Numbered from the stretch's first letter, positions 24,087 to 33,796 are shown. The stretch is 64,000 bases of DNA from Fervidibacter sinensis (GCA_032161045.1 JAVHTH010000011.1); one strand, 5' to 3'. The notes: a model not told the origin generated them from the sequence alone. Numbers and translations are program-made.

Positions 24087-25340
24087 TTACGGGTAAATCC
24101 CTCGCATCTTTATCGCTTCAGCAACCCTATTGACAGCAAGTATGTAGGCAGCAGTTCTCATGTCAACACTTCGCTCTTGCATGATACTCCAGACTTCGCC
24201 AAACGCTCGCTTTATAACATGCCTCAACCGCTCGTTGACTTCCTGCTCTGTCCAGAAAAACTGCTGAATGTCTTGCACCCACTCAAAGTAACTGACAACG
24301 ACCCCACCAGCGTTCGCCAAGATGTCAGGGACGACAAAAACGCCTTTGTCCCTTAAGATGGCATTCGCTTCAGGTGTAACAGGACCGTTGGCTGCTTCTA
24401 CCAAAAGTTTGGCTTTGATTTTGTCAGCATTTTGTTCGGTGATGACTCCTTCAACTGCGGCAGGAATTAAAATTTCGCAGGGCAGTTCCAAAAGTTCCTC
24501 GTTCGTTATGTAGTCACCATCTCTGTAATCGGAGACGGTTTTCGTTTGCCGCTTGTGGGAAAGCAGTTTCAAAGGGTTCAAGCCATTTGGGTTGTAAATT
24601 CCGCCCTTGATGTCGCTGATTGCGATGATTTTGCAACCGATAGCGTGGAGCAACAAAGCAACAACGCTCCCGACTTTACCGAACCCTTGAAGGACCACTC
24701 GGGCGCCTTCCAAGTTAATGCCCAATCTTGCCGCTGCCTCTTCAACACAGATTGCAACACTTCGTCCCGGCGCTTCCCTTCGTCCCCTTGAGCCACCGAT
24801 GTTGACAGGCTTGCCGGTCACGACTCCCGGGACCGAATAGCCAAGGTTCATGCTGTAAGTGTCCATCATCCAAGCCATAATTCGTTCGTCAGTTCCCAAA
24901 TCGGGCGCAGGTATGTCCTTTTCTGGTCCCAGCAGAAGGATAAGTTCCGATGTGTAGCGGCGGGTCAATCGTTCAAGTTCGCCGTCGGAAAGTTCGGCTG
25001 GGTTACAGACTACGCCCCCTTTCGCTCCACCGTAAGGTATGTCAACGACGGCACACTTCCAAGTCATCAACATCGCCAAGCCCTTAACTTCGTCAAGTGT
25101 CAAGTTAGGAGAGTATCGGATTCCACCTTTTGCTGGACCGCGAGCCAAATTGTGGTGGACTCTCCAACCAGTGAACACGCGCAGTGAACCGTCGTCCATT
25201 TTGACTGGGATTGAAACTTCCATGACCCGTTTGCAGTGCCGGAGCAAAATGTGGATTCTGGGGTCAAGGTGCATGACCTCCGCAACTTGATCCAACTGTT
25301 GCTGCGCCATTGTCCATAAAGACTGTCGTTTTTCGCTCAT
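24087..25340 (-). CDS. gdhA: Glutamate dehydrogenase (Glu/Leu/Phe/Val dehydrogenase family)
   Basis: A 417-residue enzyme of normal length for hexameric GDH, converting glutamate to 2-oxoglutarate and ammonium with NAD(P). The substrate part has RGPAKGGIRYSPNLTLDEV, MTWKCAVVDIPYGGAKGGV and IPAPDLGTDERIMAWM; the dinucleotide loop is VVLQGFGKVGSVVALLL; late markers are LIPAAVEGVIT, VEAANGPVTPEA and VPDILANAGGVVVSYFEW. Coenzyme preference is not clear. The gene stands alone. Confidence 0.95.
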   Translation of the reverse strand: MSEKRQSLWTMAQQQLDQVAEVMHLDPRIHILLRHCKRVMEVSIPVKMDDGSLRVFTGWRVHHNLARGPAKGGIRYSPNLTLDEVKGLAMLMTWKCAVVDIPYGGAKGGVVCNPAELSDGELERLTRRYTSELILLLGPEKDIPAPDLGTDERIMAWMMDTYSMNLGYSVPGVVTGKPVNIGGSRGRREAPGRSVAICVEEAAARLGINLEGARVVLQGFGKVGSVVALLLHAIGCKIIAISDIKGGIYNPNGLNPLKLLSHKRQTKTVSDYRDGDYITNEELLELPCEILIPAAVEGVITEQNADKIKAKLLVEAANGPVTPEANAILRDKGVFVVPDILANAGGVVVSYFEWVQDIQQFFWTEQEVNERLRHVIKRAFGEVWSIMQERSVDMRTAAYILAVNRVAEAIKMRGIYP

Positions 25341-25433
25341 CTACCTTCCACCCCGCATCTGTCAAAATTTCGCTTTGGGGTTCGTTTTGGGGCGACTTAG
25401 TCTCAGGGGCATTTTTGCCAACAACCTTTCCCG

Positions 25434-26090
25434 TCAATGAAGTGGGGGCAATCGCAAAGAGTAGCCACACAACTTCTGGAACTGTCTCAGGAAACTTAGG
25501 TCGTATTGGTCCAATTGCCATCGGAACCTCAAGTGAAAGGCAGCGCTTTCTTCGTCACCCCTCATCAAGTAAAGCAGCCCCAGAAGGCAATGGTAGGAAG
25601 CATTTCTGGGATTTAACTTGACAGCCTTTTCCATCGCGTTAATTGCGTCCTCTATCCTTCCCGCCTGCAAGTATGCAGCGGCGAGGCGAATGTGGTAGTA
25701 ATCGTCGTAAGGAGCCCACAAAATCGTTTGCTCCAATTGCTCTATCGCTTCATCGTAGCGGTTGAGAGCCAGATACGCTTCAGCGAGTTCAAGCCGGTAA
25801 TAAGGCTCGTGGGGCATCAGTTCGCAAGCCTTCTCAAAGTGCTCTAAAGCCTCTTGAATCCGACCCAATGCCCAGAAGGCACGCCCAAGTTGACAGCGAT
25901 ACCAAGCCTTGCGGGGGTTGATTTGCGTTTGTTGCTCTATAGGTGAAGCGAGATGTCCGTTGTCTCCCTTCCTTTCAATTTGCCCCCTCTCAACTTTAAC
26001 GATGCGAACTTCCCCCTTACCGTCTCCGTTTACCTGCCTGCTATTTGAATTGCCTTTTTCAGCCGATTTCTCCTGTCGCCTTTCAACCAT
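25434..26090 (-). CDS. Tetratricopeptide-repeat protein
   Basis: A 218-residue soluble protein. Residues 1-60 are charged and low in complexity; from about 60 there are four TPR units (AWYRCQLGRAFWALGRIQEA, YYRLELAEAYLALNRYDEA, YYHIRLAAAYLQAGRIEDA, SYHCLLGLLYLMRGDEES), each with the W/Y-L-G-A-Y-A-P pattern. It is a protein-binding scaffold of unknown partner. It lies upstream of gdhA on the same strand. Confidence 0.82.
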   Translation of the reverse strand: MVERRQEKSAEKGNSNSRQVNGDGKGEVRIVKVERGQIERKGDNGHLASPIEQQTQINPRKAWYRCQLGRAFWALGRIQEALEHFEKACELMPHEPYYRLELAEAYLALNRYDEAIEQLEQTILWAPYDDYYHIRLAAAYLQAGRIEDAINAMEKAVKLNPRNASYHCLLGLLYLMRGDEESAAFHLRFRWQLDQYDLSFLRQFQKLCGYSLRLPPLH

Positions 26091-26231
26091 AGGCTTTCAC
26101 CAAGTTCAACTGTGATGCGGGTTGCGAGAAAACCAAAAACTTCAGGTAAGTTTCTGCTTTTGCCACTTTGGTTTTTTGAGAGTGCCGTTTTAAATGCTAT
26201 CGGATGTGCCCCCACTTGTCAATACTTGCCG

Positions 26232-27023
26232 TCAACTCATGCACTCCCGCAAGTATTGAGCCGCCTTTGGTAAAGTCTCGTTAGGGTCACCGGGAACACC
26301 GCACTCCAGAGCCATGAAACCGTCAAACCCAATTTCTTTCAACGCAGCAAAACCACTTCGGAAATCGGTGTGTCCCCATCCCGGTAACAGCCTGTTGCTA
26401 TCAGCCAAATGGATGTGCTTAAGCCACTTGCCACCTCTGCGTATCGCATCGGGGATTGACGCTTCTTCAATGTTCATGTGGAAGAAGTCAGCCATGATGG
26501 CGATGTAAGGGTTGCCAACCTTTTCGCAAATTTCAACGGCTTGTTCAACTCGCCTCAGGAAATGAGTTTCGTAGCGATTCAGTGGCTCAAGCAACAGGTA
26601 AGCGCCCGCTTGTTCAGCGTGTTTGCCCAACTCATCAAGCACAACAAGCAACAAGTCCATCTCAAGTTCAACGGCGCTCTTGTATGGGGAAAGGTCAGGG
26701 ATTCGCGGACCACCGAAAATTGGAACAAAGATAAGTCCAACAGCACTCAATTCAGCGGCTGCGGTTAGCCTTGCTTTGATGTCCTCAACGGCTTGTTTGC
26801 GGACGCTCGGGTCAGGGTCAAGGACGGAACCCCGGTAGCCAGCGCAAATTGTGCTGACTTTCAGTCCAACTTTTTCAACGGCACTGCGGACATAAGAAAT
26901 GTTTTGCAGCAACCACTCACTGCCCCAAAACTCCACGCCTTCGTAACCCCAAGCAGCAAGTTTCTCCAACTTCTCTTCCAAATTCGCACCCGGCACTAAC
27001 CCTTCCTGTGATGCCAACTTCAT
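26232..27023 (-). CDS. Sugar phosphate isomerase/epimerase (ketose 3-epimerase-like)
   Basis: A 263-residue TIM barrel. Metal-site segments are LLLEPLNRYETHFLRRVEQA (Glu), IAIMADFFHMNIEE (Asp-His), WLKHIHLADSNRLLPGWGH (His-x-x-x-Asp) and FMALECGVPGD (Glu). The LEPLNRYE stretch is typical of D-tagatose/D-psicose 3-epimerases and hydroxypyruvate isomerases. The true sugar is unknown. It is divergent from the Tat-exported oxidoreductase gene. Confidence 0.87.
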   Translation of the reverse strand: MKLASQEGLVPGANLEEKLEKLAAWGYEGVEFWGSEWLLQNISYVRSAVEKVGLKVSTICAGYRGSVLDPDPSVRKQAVEDIKARLTAAAELSAVGLIFVPIFGGPRIPDLSPYKSAVELEMDLLLVVLDELGKHAEQAGAYLLLEPLNRYETHFLRRVEQAVEICEKVGNPYIAIMADFFHMNIEEASIPDAIRRGGKWLKHIHLADSNRLLPGWGHTDFRSGFAALKEIGFDGFMALECGVPGDPNETLPKAAQYLRECMS

Positions 27024-27124
27024 CCTCAGACCCTCCTTGCAAAGTTCGCTTTTCCTTCAAAAAGTTTGCTACAAGACGCGCACAAATGTTTTGCTACCGA
27101 TGCCCATTCGCAACTTCGCAGCGC

Positions 27125-27130
27125 TATAAT
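27125..27130 (+). promoter_or_regulatory. Candidate -10 element upstream of the Gfo/Idh/MocA gene
   Basis: A perfect TATAAT lies 60 bases before the start of the oxidoreductase gene. No good -35 box is seen at 16-18 bases (TGCCCA at 27101 is weak), so this is only a candidate. Confidence 0.3.
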
Positions 27131-27189
27131 GCTGGCACAGGTTAGCCCTTTCAACCCTAAATTGCGATTGAAAGTTGAGGTGAAGGGCG

Positions 27190-28314
27190 ATGACGAGGCG
27201 AGAATTCTTGAAGGTGAGTGCGGTAGGCTTAGCAATGAGTGTTGCATCAAGCCAACAACCGTCCCCCAACGACCGCTTAACTTGCGCCTTCATTGGTGTC
27301 GGCGGACGAGGCACCTATTTGCTTAACACTGTCCTTGACAATCTTCCCGATATTGATGTCGTGGCGGTTTGCGACATCAACCCAGAAAGGCTAAAGAATG
27401 CTGTCCAACTTGTGGAGCAGAAACGAGGCAAAAAACCAGATGCGGTTGGAGGTGGCGGTGAGAGGGACAATTTCGCCTACCGAAAACTCTTGGAACGCAA
27501 AGACATTGACACACTCGTGATCGCAACACCTTGCAATTGGCACTACCCGATGTATGTTGACGCCATCAGGGCAGGAAAGCACTTCTACGGGGAAAAGCCG
27601 ATGTGCATTTCTGTCAAGGAAGCGGACGAAATTGTGGCGCTGGCGAGGAAGAATCCAAAGGTCGTTATCACCATCGGCTACCAATGGTGTGCCAATCCAC
27701 GCTTTCAAGAAGCGATCGCTGCTGTCAAAAAAGGAGAAATTGGTGAACTGATTGAGGGGCGTTCCACTTGGGACAATGCGTGGGGACCGCTTCGGGGTTG
27801 GTTCAGTCACCGAAGGGAATCGGGGGATTGGATGGTTGAGCAAGCATGCCACACATGGAACATTTACTACCTTTTGCTCGGCGAAACTCCAATTCGCGCG
27901 TTCGCCATCGGTCGGCGAGATATTTACGCCCGCGAAGAACCGCGACGAGATGTCACGGACTTTTACGCGACCGTAGTTGAGTGGCGAAATTTTTGGCTAA
28001 CTTTCGTCCACACATGGGGTGTCCCGCAAGGTTTCGGTTGGGGCGGTCTTTGGGTGCTTGGAACTCAAGGCGCTTGCGAACTAAGTTCGGGACGGTTACT
28101 TTACAAGGATAAGCCTGAAAGGCGAGTTGGCTATGATGTCAACGATACTTTGGAGTTGCTCCGAGATTTCTTCAACTGCGTCCGAACGGGGAAAAAGCCC
28201 TTAAGCAGTGTTGAAAACGGACGAGCATCGGTTTTAATCGGATTGCTCGTCCGCTTGGCTGTGGACAAGCGGGGCGTAGCGACTTGGCGTGAATTGACAG
28301 GGGCTGCACGATAA
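27190..28314 (+). CDS. Gfo/Idh/MocA oxidoreductase with Tat signal
   Basis: A 374-residue oxidoreductase. The N-terminus MTRREFLKVSAVGLAMSVAS is a twin-arginine signal, so it is probably exported folded with its NAD(P). The Rossmann motif is CAFIGVGGRGTYLLNTVL; the family EKP motif appears as HFYGEKPMCISVKEADE; WMVEQACHTWNIYYLL contains a His near the expected catalytic place. Exported members act on cell-surface or periplasmic sugars, with tightly bound cofactor. The substrate is unknown. A sugar epimerase gene follows at 28430 on the same strand. Confidence 0.9.
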   Translation: MTRREFLKVSAVGLAMSVASSQQPSPNDRLTCAFIGVGGRGTYLLNTVLDNLPDIDVVAVCDINPERLKNAVQLVEQKRGKKPDAVGGGGERDNFAYRKLLERKDIDTLVIATPCNWHYPMYVDAIRAGKHFYGEKPMCISVKEADEIVALARKNPKVVITIGYQWCANPRFQEAIAAVKKGEIGELIEGRSTWDNAWGPLRGWFSHRRESGDWMVEQACHTWNIYYLLLGETPIRAFAIGRRDIYAREEPRRDVTDFYATVVEWRNFWLTFVHTWGVPQGFGWGGLWVLGTQGACELSSGRLLYKDKPERRVGYDVNDTLELLRDFFNCVRTGKKPLSSVENGRASVLIGLLVRLAVDKRGVATWRELTGAAR

Positions 28315-28429
28315 AAAGTTCGGGCTAATCCCCCATGCTTTTAACGCTCGCTCGCAAAAGACTTTTAGGCAAGTTTGCGTGAGAAAATGGTGCACTGTAA
28401 AAACCTTAAACGAAGGAAGCTTGATCGGC

Positions 28430-29278
28430 GTGAAGTTCGGAGTATCAACTTACTCTTATTGGCATTTTCGCGGCGAGCGCTATCCGATTGAAAAAGTAAT
28501 GGAAAACGCTGCTGAGTTGGGGCTGGCTGGTGTGGAAATTTTGCACAGGCAGATGGAAAGTGAAGAGCAATCTTACTTGGCGAGACTGAAACGGACAGCG
28601 CTTTCGCTCGGTCTTGACATTTATTGTTTGGCGATTCATCAGGATTTCGTCCAACCTGACATTGAAGAACGGCAGCGCCATATCGCCCACACCAAGCATT
28701 GCCTTCAACTCGCCCACGAACTGGGCGTTCCTGCAATTAGGCTGAACTCAGGTCGCTGGAAGACGATAACGAGTTTTGATGAGTTGATGAAGCGTGGCGG
28801 AGTTGAACCGCCAATTGAGGGCTACACAGAAGCGGATGCTTTTGGTTGGGTCATTGGCGCAATTGAAAATTGTTTGCCCGATGCAGAAAGATATGGCGTT
28901 GTCCTCGCACTGGAAAATCACTGGGGCTTGACAGCAACTGCGGATGGGACGCTGAAGATTGTCACGGCAGTTGATTCCGAGTGGTTGAAAGTGTGCCTTG
29001 ACACTGGGAACCTGCTCCGATATGAAAATGGCGAAGTCAAGTGGGAACCCGATTACGATGGAATGGCTCGTTTGGCACCCCATGCTATCTTGGTGCATGC
29101 AAAAACTTACTTCGGCGGCGGCGAGTGGTATACCCTTGACATTGACTACAAACGCGTTGCCGAGATTTTGCGCCAAGTCAATTACCGAGGCTACATCTCG
29201 CTGGAATACGAAGGCAAGGAAGACCCACACACCGGTGTCCCAAAGAGCATTGCCATGTTAAAAGAGGCGTTCAAGTGA
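28430..29278 (+). CDS. Sugar phosphate isomerase/epimerase
   Basis: A 282-residue TIM barrel beginning KFGVSTYSYWHFRGERYPIE. Metal-site parts are VVLALENHWGLTA (Glu), VCLDTGNLLRYEN (Asp), ILVHAKTYFGGGEW (His) and YISLEYEGKEDP (Glu). GTG 28430 is chosen, with GGAAG ten bases before it; an upstream frame to 28379 has no support. It follows a Tat-exported oxidoreductase, and the two probably act on related sugars. A palindromic terminator-like hairpin follows. Confidence 0.87.
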   Translation: MKFGVSTYSYWHFRGERYPIEKVMENAAELGLAGVEILHRQMESEEQSYLARLKRTALSLGLDIYCLAIHQDFVQPDIEERQRHIAHTKHCLQLAHELGVPAIRLNSGRWKTITSFDELMKRGGVEPPIEGYTEADAFGWVIGAIENCLPDAERYGVVLALENHWGLTATADGTLKIVTAVDSEWLKVCLDTGNLLRYENGEVKWEPDYDGMARLAPHAILVHAKTYFGGGEWYTLDIDYKRVAEILRQVNYRGYISLEYEGKEDPHTGVPKSIAMLKEAFK

Positions 29279-29307
29279 CCAAAAAACTTGCTGTAGGAAA
29301 AACTCAA

Positions 29308-29330
29308 GGGGCAAGCCAAAGGCTTGCCCC
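29308..29330. terminator. Hairpin between convergent genes
   Basis: A perfect 10-bp stem, GGGGCAAGCC/GGCTTGCCCC with loop AAA, followed by TAATCGTTTC. A second short hairpin, CCCGACA/TGTCGGG, lies at 29371-29387. They sit between the ends of the epimerase and the FmdB gene and could stop transcription from both, though the T-tract is weak. Confidence 0.55.
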
Positions 29331-29403
29331 TAATCGTTTCGCTGTTGCGCTAATTTCGTTGATTTTTGCTCCCGACAGACTGTCGGGCTCACCAAGAAAC
29401 CCT

Positions 29404-29598
29404 TCACCCAGTTGGACCGCAAGAGGAACTGCTGCTCTGACTTCTCACAGAGCGAGTCGCGAAAAGTGAGAATTTCTTTCGCACTTCCTTACTGCCGCAC
29501 TGTGGGCATTGAACCTTACCTTCTTCCAAGTCGCGCCAACTGACCAGTTCTTCAAATTCGTGGCCGCATCGGTCGCAGCGAAACTCGTAAACTGGCAC
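29404..29598 (-). CDS. FmdB-family zinc-ribbon protein
   Basis: A 64-residue protein with PVYEFRCDRCGHEFEELVSW and VQCPQCGSKEVRKKFSLFAT: two CxxC pairs forming a zinc ribbon, the full FmdB/regulatory-protein signature. The tail is serine-rich (SQSSSSSCGPTG). GTG 29598 starts the family sequence exactly, with a GGGGTGAT just upstream; the longer frame to 29679 is not supported. The function is unknown; it may be a regulator or small zinc carrier. Confidence 0.85.
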   Translation of the reverse strand: MPVYEFRCDRCGHEFEELVSWRDLEEGKVQCPQCGSKEVRKKFSLFATRSVRSQSSSSSCGPTG

Positions 29599-29732
29599 TT
29601 TCCTATCACCCCTTTCAATCGTTGACTTGCTGCGGGATGACGCCCTAAGTTGTGAAAGCAACCGACTGTGAACTTGCAATTTGCCACAACTTTTGAGACC
29701 GCTTGATGCATTTCGTTACAAGGCGCAAATTT

Positions 29733-31178
29733 TCATCCGATTCCCAATTGCTCCCAAATCTCGTCTACCCTCCGTTTGACACTTTCGTCCATCACGATGT
29801 CATCAGGCCAAGGTCTTTGGAAACCTTCCTCACGCCACTTTCTCGTCGCGTCAATGCCCATCTTTGTGCCGTAGCGGGGTAGGGGAGAAGCGAAGTTCAA
29901 ATCGTCAACAGGACCTTCAACGATGACGACATCCCGTCCCGGGTCAATGAACCCGAACATTCTCCAGAGGACATCACTCATGTCGTGGACATCGCAATCG
30001 TCATCAACGACGACGAGCACCTTCGTGAACATCATTTGCCCCAGACCCCAAAGGGCGTGCATGACTTTCTTTGCGTGACCCGGGTAGCGCTTTCGGATTG
30101 ACACAATTGCCCAGTTGTGAAAGACGCCTTCAAGTGGAAAGTTGATGTCAACTACCTCGGGCAAGATGAGTTGAATGAGCGGCAAGAAAATCCGTTCGGT
30201 CGCTTTGCCGAGCCAGTAGTCTTCATGAACGGGCTTGCCAACGATGGTGTGGGGATAAATTGGGTTGCGGCGCATAGTGATGCAAGTGACATGCAAGACA
30301 GGATACTCGTCAGGGAGAGAATAAACGCCCATGTGATCACCAAAAGGTCCTTCAAGCCTTCGTTCACCAGCCTTGACATATCCTTCAATCACGATTTCGG
30401 CATCAGCGGGAACTTCAAGCGGGACAGTTTCGCACGGGACAACCTCAACGGGTTGTTTGCGCAAAAAACCCGCCAGCAAAAGTTCGTCAATGTCTTCGGG
30501 CACCGGCGCGGTCGCACAGTAAACCAAAACTGGGTCGCCACCAAGCGCTACAGCACAGGGCATATCCTTGCCTTCCCGTTCCCACATCAGGAAATGCCGA
30601 TAGCCATCTTTGTGGGTTTGGGCGTGAAATCCTAAAGTGCGCTCATCAAAAACTTGAAGCCTGTATGTTCCGACATTCTTCCCCTTACCGTCAGGCGTTT
30701 GAGTGAAACTCAGTCCGAGAGTGATGTAACGCCCACCGTCCTTTGGCCAGCACTTTGGTATTGGCAGTTCAAACAAGTTCACATCATCGCCCTTCTTGAC
30801 AATCTCTTTGCACGGACCTGTCCTAACTCGCTTGGGTGGGAAGTTGGCGAGTTGGGCAAGTTTGGGCAAAACTTTGACCTTCTCCCAAAGCGTTTCCGGG
30901 ATTTCTGGCTTGAGAAGCGAAGCAATTTCTTTTGCAATATCATCAGGGTCACCGCCAAGCACCAACTTCACTCGTTCGTAAGTCCCGAAAAGATTTGCCG
31001 CGACCGGTATGTCATAGCCCTTGACATTTTCAAAAAGCAGAGCCGGACCACCACGCTTGACCGTTCGGTCAATGATTTCGGTCATCTCCAAGTTCCAGTC
31101 AACTTCAACTTTGATTCGTGCGAGTTCATTACGCCGTTCAAGCGCCTGCAAGTATTCACGCAAATCACGAAAAGCCAT
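29733..31178 (-). CDS. UbiD-family decarboxylase
   Basis: A 481-residue UbiD-type (de)carboxylase, which uses prenylated FMN to act on aromatic or unsaturated acids. Markers are FENVKGYDIPVAANLFGT, NVGTYRLQVFDERTLGFHAQ, RRLEGPFGDHMGVYSLPDEY (with the catalytic Glu region), NPIYPHTIVGKPVHEDYWLG and LVVVDDDCDVHDMSDVLWRM. A UbiX partner is not in the window. ATG 31178 is preferred because AAAGGAGGTG lies nine bases upstream. Possible substrates include 4-hydroxybenzoate or menaquinone precursors. Confidence 0.92.
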   Translation of the reverse strand: MAFRDLREYLQALERRNELARIKVEVDWNLEMTEIIDRTVKRGGPALLFENVKGYDIPVAANLFGTYERVKLVLGGDPDDIAKEIASLLKPEIPETLWEKVKVLPKLAQLANFPPKRVRTGPCKEIVKKGDDVNLFELPIPKCWPKDGGRYITLGLSFTQTPDGKGKNVGTYRLQVFDERTLGFHAQTHKDGYRHFLMWEREGKDMPCAVALGGDPVLVYCATAPVPEDIDELLLAGFLRKQPVEVVPCETVPLEVPADAEIVIEGYVKAGERRLEGPFGDHMGVYSLPDEYPVLHVTCITMRRNPIYPHTIVGKPVHEDYWLGKATERIFLPLIQLILPEVVDINFPLEGVFHNWAIVSIRKRYPGHAKKVMHALWGLGQMMFTKVLVVVDDDCDVHDMSDVLWRMFGFIDPGRDVVIVEGPVDDLNFASPLPRYGTKMGIDATRKWREEGFQRPWPDDIVMDESVKRRVDEIWEQLGIG

Positions 31179-31383
31179 GCTCAAGTTACACCTCCTTTGG
31201 TGGGGCACGAAGTAATTTTAGAGAGGGCGAGGTTCCTACCGAGCCCAAATTTTCGGTATGTCGGAAAACGGGCAGGTCGGAAAGTATGATGCCTGAATTT
31301 GACAAAAATACAGCGTCGGCTTTCAACCGAAGCAAAGCGAATTCGTCTGCTGAACTTTCTGCCAGCGAAAACCAAATACCTTC

Positions 31384-32019
31384 TCAAACGAGCCCCCATT
31401 CTTTCAAAACGCTCATCAACGAAGGCAAGGGCTCTTGCCACAACCATTCAACCTTCAACCAAAAACCTTTCAAAACTTCGCTGCGAAAAACCTCTCTTTC
31501 ACTGACAGCCACGAGCCGAAAAATCCCGTCTTCACCGCGACGATAAAACTCAGCCTGCTTCCTGTCAGGGTCAATGAGCCAGTATTCCTTCACCCCCGCT
31601 TGCTCATATTCGTAAAACTTCTCCCCCCTGTCCCTCGCCCTGCTCTCTGGACTTATGACTTCAACAACGATATCAGGTGCTCCGTCAAAGAAGTTGGTTG
31701 TGATGCGGTGAAGGTTTTCCTTTGCGATGAAGATGATGTCTGGCGCACGAGCAGGCAAAGGTTTGGGCAACTTGATCAGAAACGGTTCAGTGCGAACGAC
31801 TCCCAAATCGTGCGCTTCTGCCCAGTGCTGCATCAAAGCAGCCAAGAAAAGCACTAACGCTTGATGCAAGTTAGATGCAGGTGACATAACAACCACCTCC
31901 CCGTTGACCCACTCAGCCCACACATCTTCGTCAACCCACGCCAGAAACTCTTCCCAACTCATCTTTTGCTTTGGTGCGACAACTTGCTCTTTATACTTCA
32001 ACCCTTCCATAAAGTTCAC
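31384..32019 (-). CDS. Uma2-family (DUF820) endonuclease-like protein
   Basis: A 211-residue protein of the Uma2 family, a PD-(D/E)XK-type restriction-endonuclease fold common in multicopy in cyanobacteria and thermophiles. The core motifs are WAEWVNGEVVVMSP, the substrate-side PDIVVEVISPESRARDRGEK and EYEQAGVKEYWLIDP. The function is unknown; nuclease activity is assumed from fold. Met4 could also start it. It stands alone between repeats and the FG-GAP gene. Confidence 0.87.
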   Translation of the reverse strand: MNFMEGLKYKEQVVAPKQKMSWEEFLAWVDEDVWAEWVNGEVVVMSPASNLHQALVLFLAALMQHWAEAHDLGVVRTEPFLIKLPKPLPARAPDIIFIAKENLHRITTNFFDGAPDIVVEVISPESRARDRGEKFYEYEQAGVKEYWLIDPDRKQAEFYRRGEDGIFRLVAVSEREVFRSEVLKGFWLKVEWLWQEPLPSLMSVLKEWGLV

Positions 32020-32113
32020 CCGCCTAAGATTGCGTTTCTAAGCCTTTAGTTTGTCACGCCGGACATCTGAGCCTTATTGATGTAACAGGTCAATTAGCAC
32101 CCGTTTTCCGCCG

Positions 32114-33796
32114 TTACTTGACCTTCACTTTCTCAATTGCCCCATCAGGCGAAGCAAGCAGAATATCAAACCCTTTACTAGTTTTGACAGGCAATAGCCG
32201 AATTTGCCGGACAGGAGAAGAATGACTTGCTGTCAATCGGAACAAAAGCAGAATGATTTGGTGAGACATGGGTGTTGATGTTGAGGCAACTTGAAGGTGT
32301 TGCCCTTGCTCTGTCAAACTCCAAGCCACTTTCCGCCATCTGCCCAATTTCCAAGCCGTGATGCCCACGACTCTTTGCTCGGTGAAAGTGCCGACAAACT
32401 CTTGCGCCCAAAGGATTTCCCAAAAACCGTCCCCGTTAAAGTCAGCGATCAGGTGCGGTGAACCCGGCAAATTCAAGACTTTTCTGCAAAGCACAGCCCT
32501 CGTCTGAGCCAAATCTTTCAATCGCCATAAAGCCCCTTGCTTGCCAATTCTTTCTTCCCACCAAGCCACAATGAGCGGGTTGAGCGAAAGAAAACGGGGA
32601 TGAAATCGCCGTATATACTGCCACTGTTCGGTGAGCAACAAAACTTGGTTGTGGAAGAGTAAGCAAGACACTGGTTGCTGCGCTTCTCTCATAGGTTCAA
32701 CCTGTCGTGGCTGAACTTGTTTCCCGCCTACCACAACCAAGAGCCATGAGGTAGATGAAATTTGGGGATGAACCCTGAAATGATGTATGGGCGATGCAAT
32801 TGACGAGGAAAGCCCCAAAATCCTCAACTGACTTTGAGCCATCAATGCCTGAAAAATGTCCGCAAGCAGAAAGTCATTGGCATAAACGACGACTTCTTTC
32901 AATCCGTCACCATTTAAGTCAGTGACCCAAAGTTTGTCCAAAGGTAACTTTTGTCCTGCAACGGTAAGAGAGGCATAAAACTCAAACTGAGGTGAGGCAG
33001 ACGAGACCAGTCGTTTTTGAGACGGCTCAAACTTCCAAACAACCAAACGGGCGAAACTGCCTTCATGCTTCAACGCTACAATTTCCGCTCGTCCGTCGTT
33101 ATCCAAATCAGCCACTTGAACTTTCGCCAGTTCTAAGTTTGAACCCAATTTCGTTTCAGGCTTGCCATCGCCCCAAAGCACGGAATAGTTTTGACCGCCA
33201 GTGACAAATTCTGGTTTGCCATCTTTATCCAAATCAGCAATGCCGAGCAAATTTCGTTTCGGTCCTGAAGGCAATTGAGCCCTAAAAACCCACTCGCCAT
33301 TTTCGTCCATAGTGAACCAAAAGCGTTTTTCACCGCTGCGGACAATGAGGTCGTTAAGTTTGCCATCGTTGTCGGCATCCAACCAAACAACATGGTCAGG
33401 TCGTTCAACTTTCGGAAATCGGTGCAATGAAACGAGCCCTTTCTCAATTCGCATCAACCAAAATTGCCCTTTCGCCTTTGCTGGCACGGATTTTGCCAAA
33501 GGGAGCAGAAGCCCCTGTGGGTTGTCAGGTGAAGGCAAAACTACATTGTCAACCCCAAGCAAATTCGTGGTCTCAAAGTTATCCCCCTGCATTTGAACTA
33601 AGACAGGGGGCTTGTTAGGGTATGAGAGCAAAATTTCAGCGTTGCCATCTCCATCAAGGTCTGTTGCGCACCAAGATTGGAAATTTGGGGAAATGTTTCC
33701 CAGAAAAGTTCGCTCAACTCTCAATGGCATCAGCCACCAAAAGGCAAAGCCCAAAAGGGCAATAACTACCAAAGCGAATTTCCAAAATCGCCGCAT
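32114..33796 (-). CDS. FG-GAP/VCBS-type repeat protein, membrane-anchored
   Basis: A 560-residue protein with one N-terminal membrane segment (FALVVIALLGFAFWWLMPL, about residues 7-25) as signal anchor. It has at least five calcium-loop motifs of the integrin-like FG-GAP type: DLDGDGNAEILLS, DLDKDGKPEFVTG, DLDNDGRAEIVAL, DLNGDGLKEVVVY and DFNGDGFWEILWA. It probably forms a beta-propeller exposed outside the cell. No enzymatic motif is seen. It is divergent from yraN. Confidence 0.85.
   Translation of the reverse strand: MRRFWKFALVVIALLGFAFWWLMPLRVERTFLGNISPNFQSWCATDLDGDGNAEILLSYPNKPPVLVQMQGDNFETTNLLGVDNVVLPSPDNPQGLLLPLAKSVPAKAKGQFWLMRIEKGLVSLHRFPKVERPDHVVWLDADNDGKLNDLIVRSGEKRFWFTMDENGEWVFRAQLPSGPKRNLLGIADLDKDGKPEFVTGGQNYSVLWGDGKPETKLGSNLELAKVQVADLDNDGRAEIVALKHEGSFARLVVWKFEPSQKRLVSSASPQFEFYASLTVAGQKLPLDKLWVTDLNGDGLKEVVVYANDFLLADIFQALMAQSQLRILGLSSSIASPIHHFRVHPQISSTSWLLVVVGGKQVQPRQVEPMREAQQPVSCLLFHNQVLLLTEQWQYIRRFHPRFLSLNPLIVAWWEERIGKQGALWRLKDLAQTRAVLCRKVLNLPGSPHLIADFNGDGFWEILWAQEFVGTFTEQRVVGITAWKLGRWRKVAWSLTEQGQHLQVASTSTPMSHQIILLLFRLTASHSSPVRQIRLLPVKTSKGFDILLASPDGAIEKVKVK

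Noticed and set aside
30117..30635. A 172-codon frame antisense to the UbiD-family gene
   Set aside because: Fully inside a well-conserved enzyme on the other strand, without any family features.
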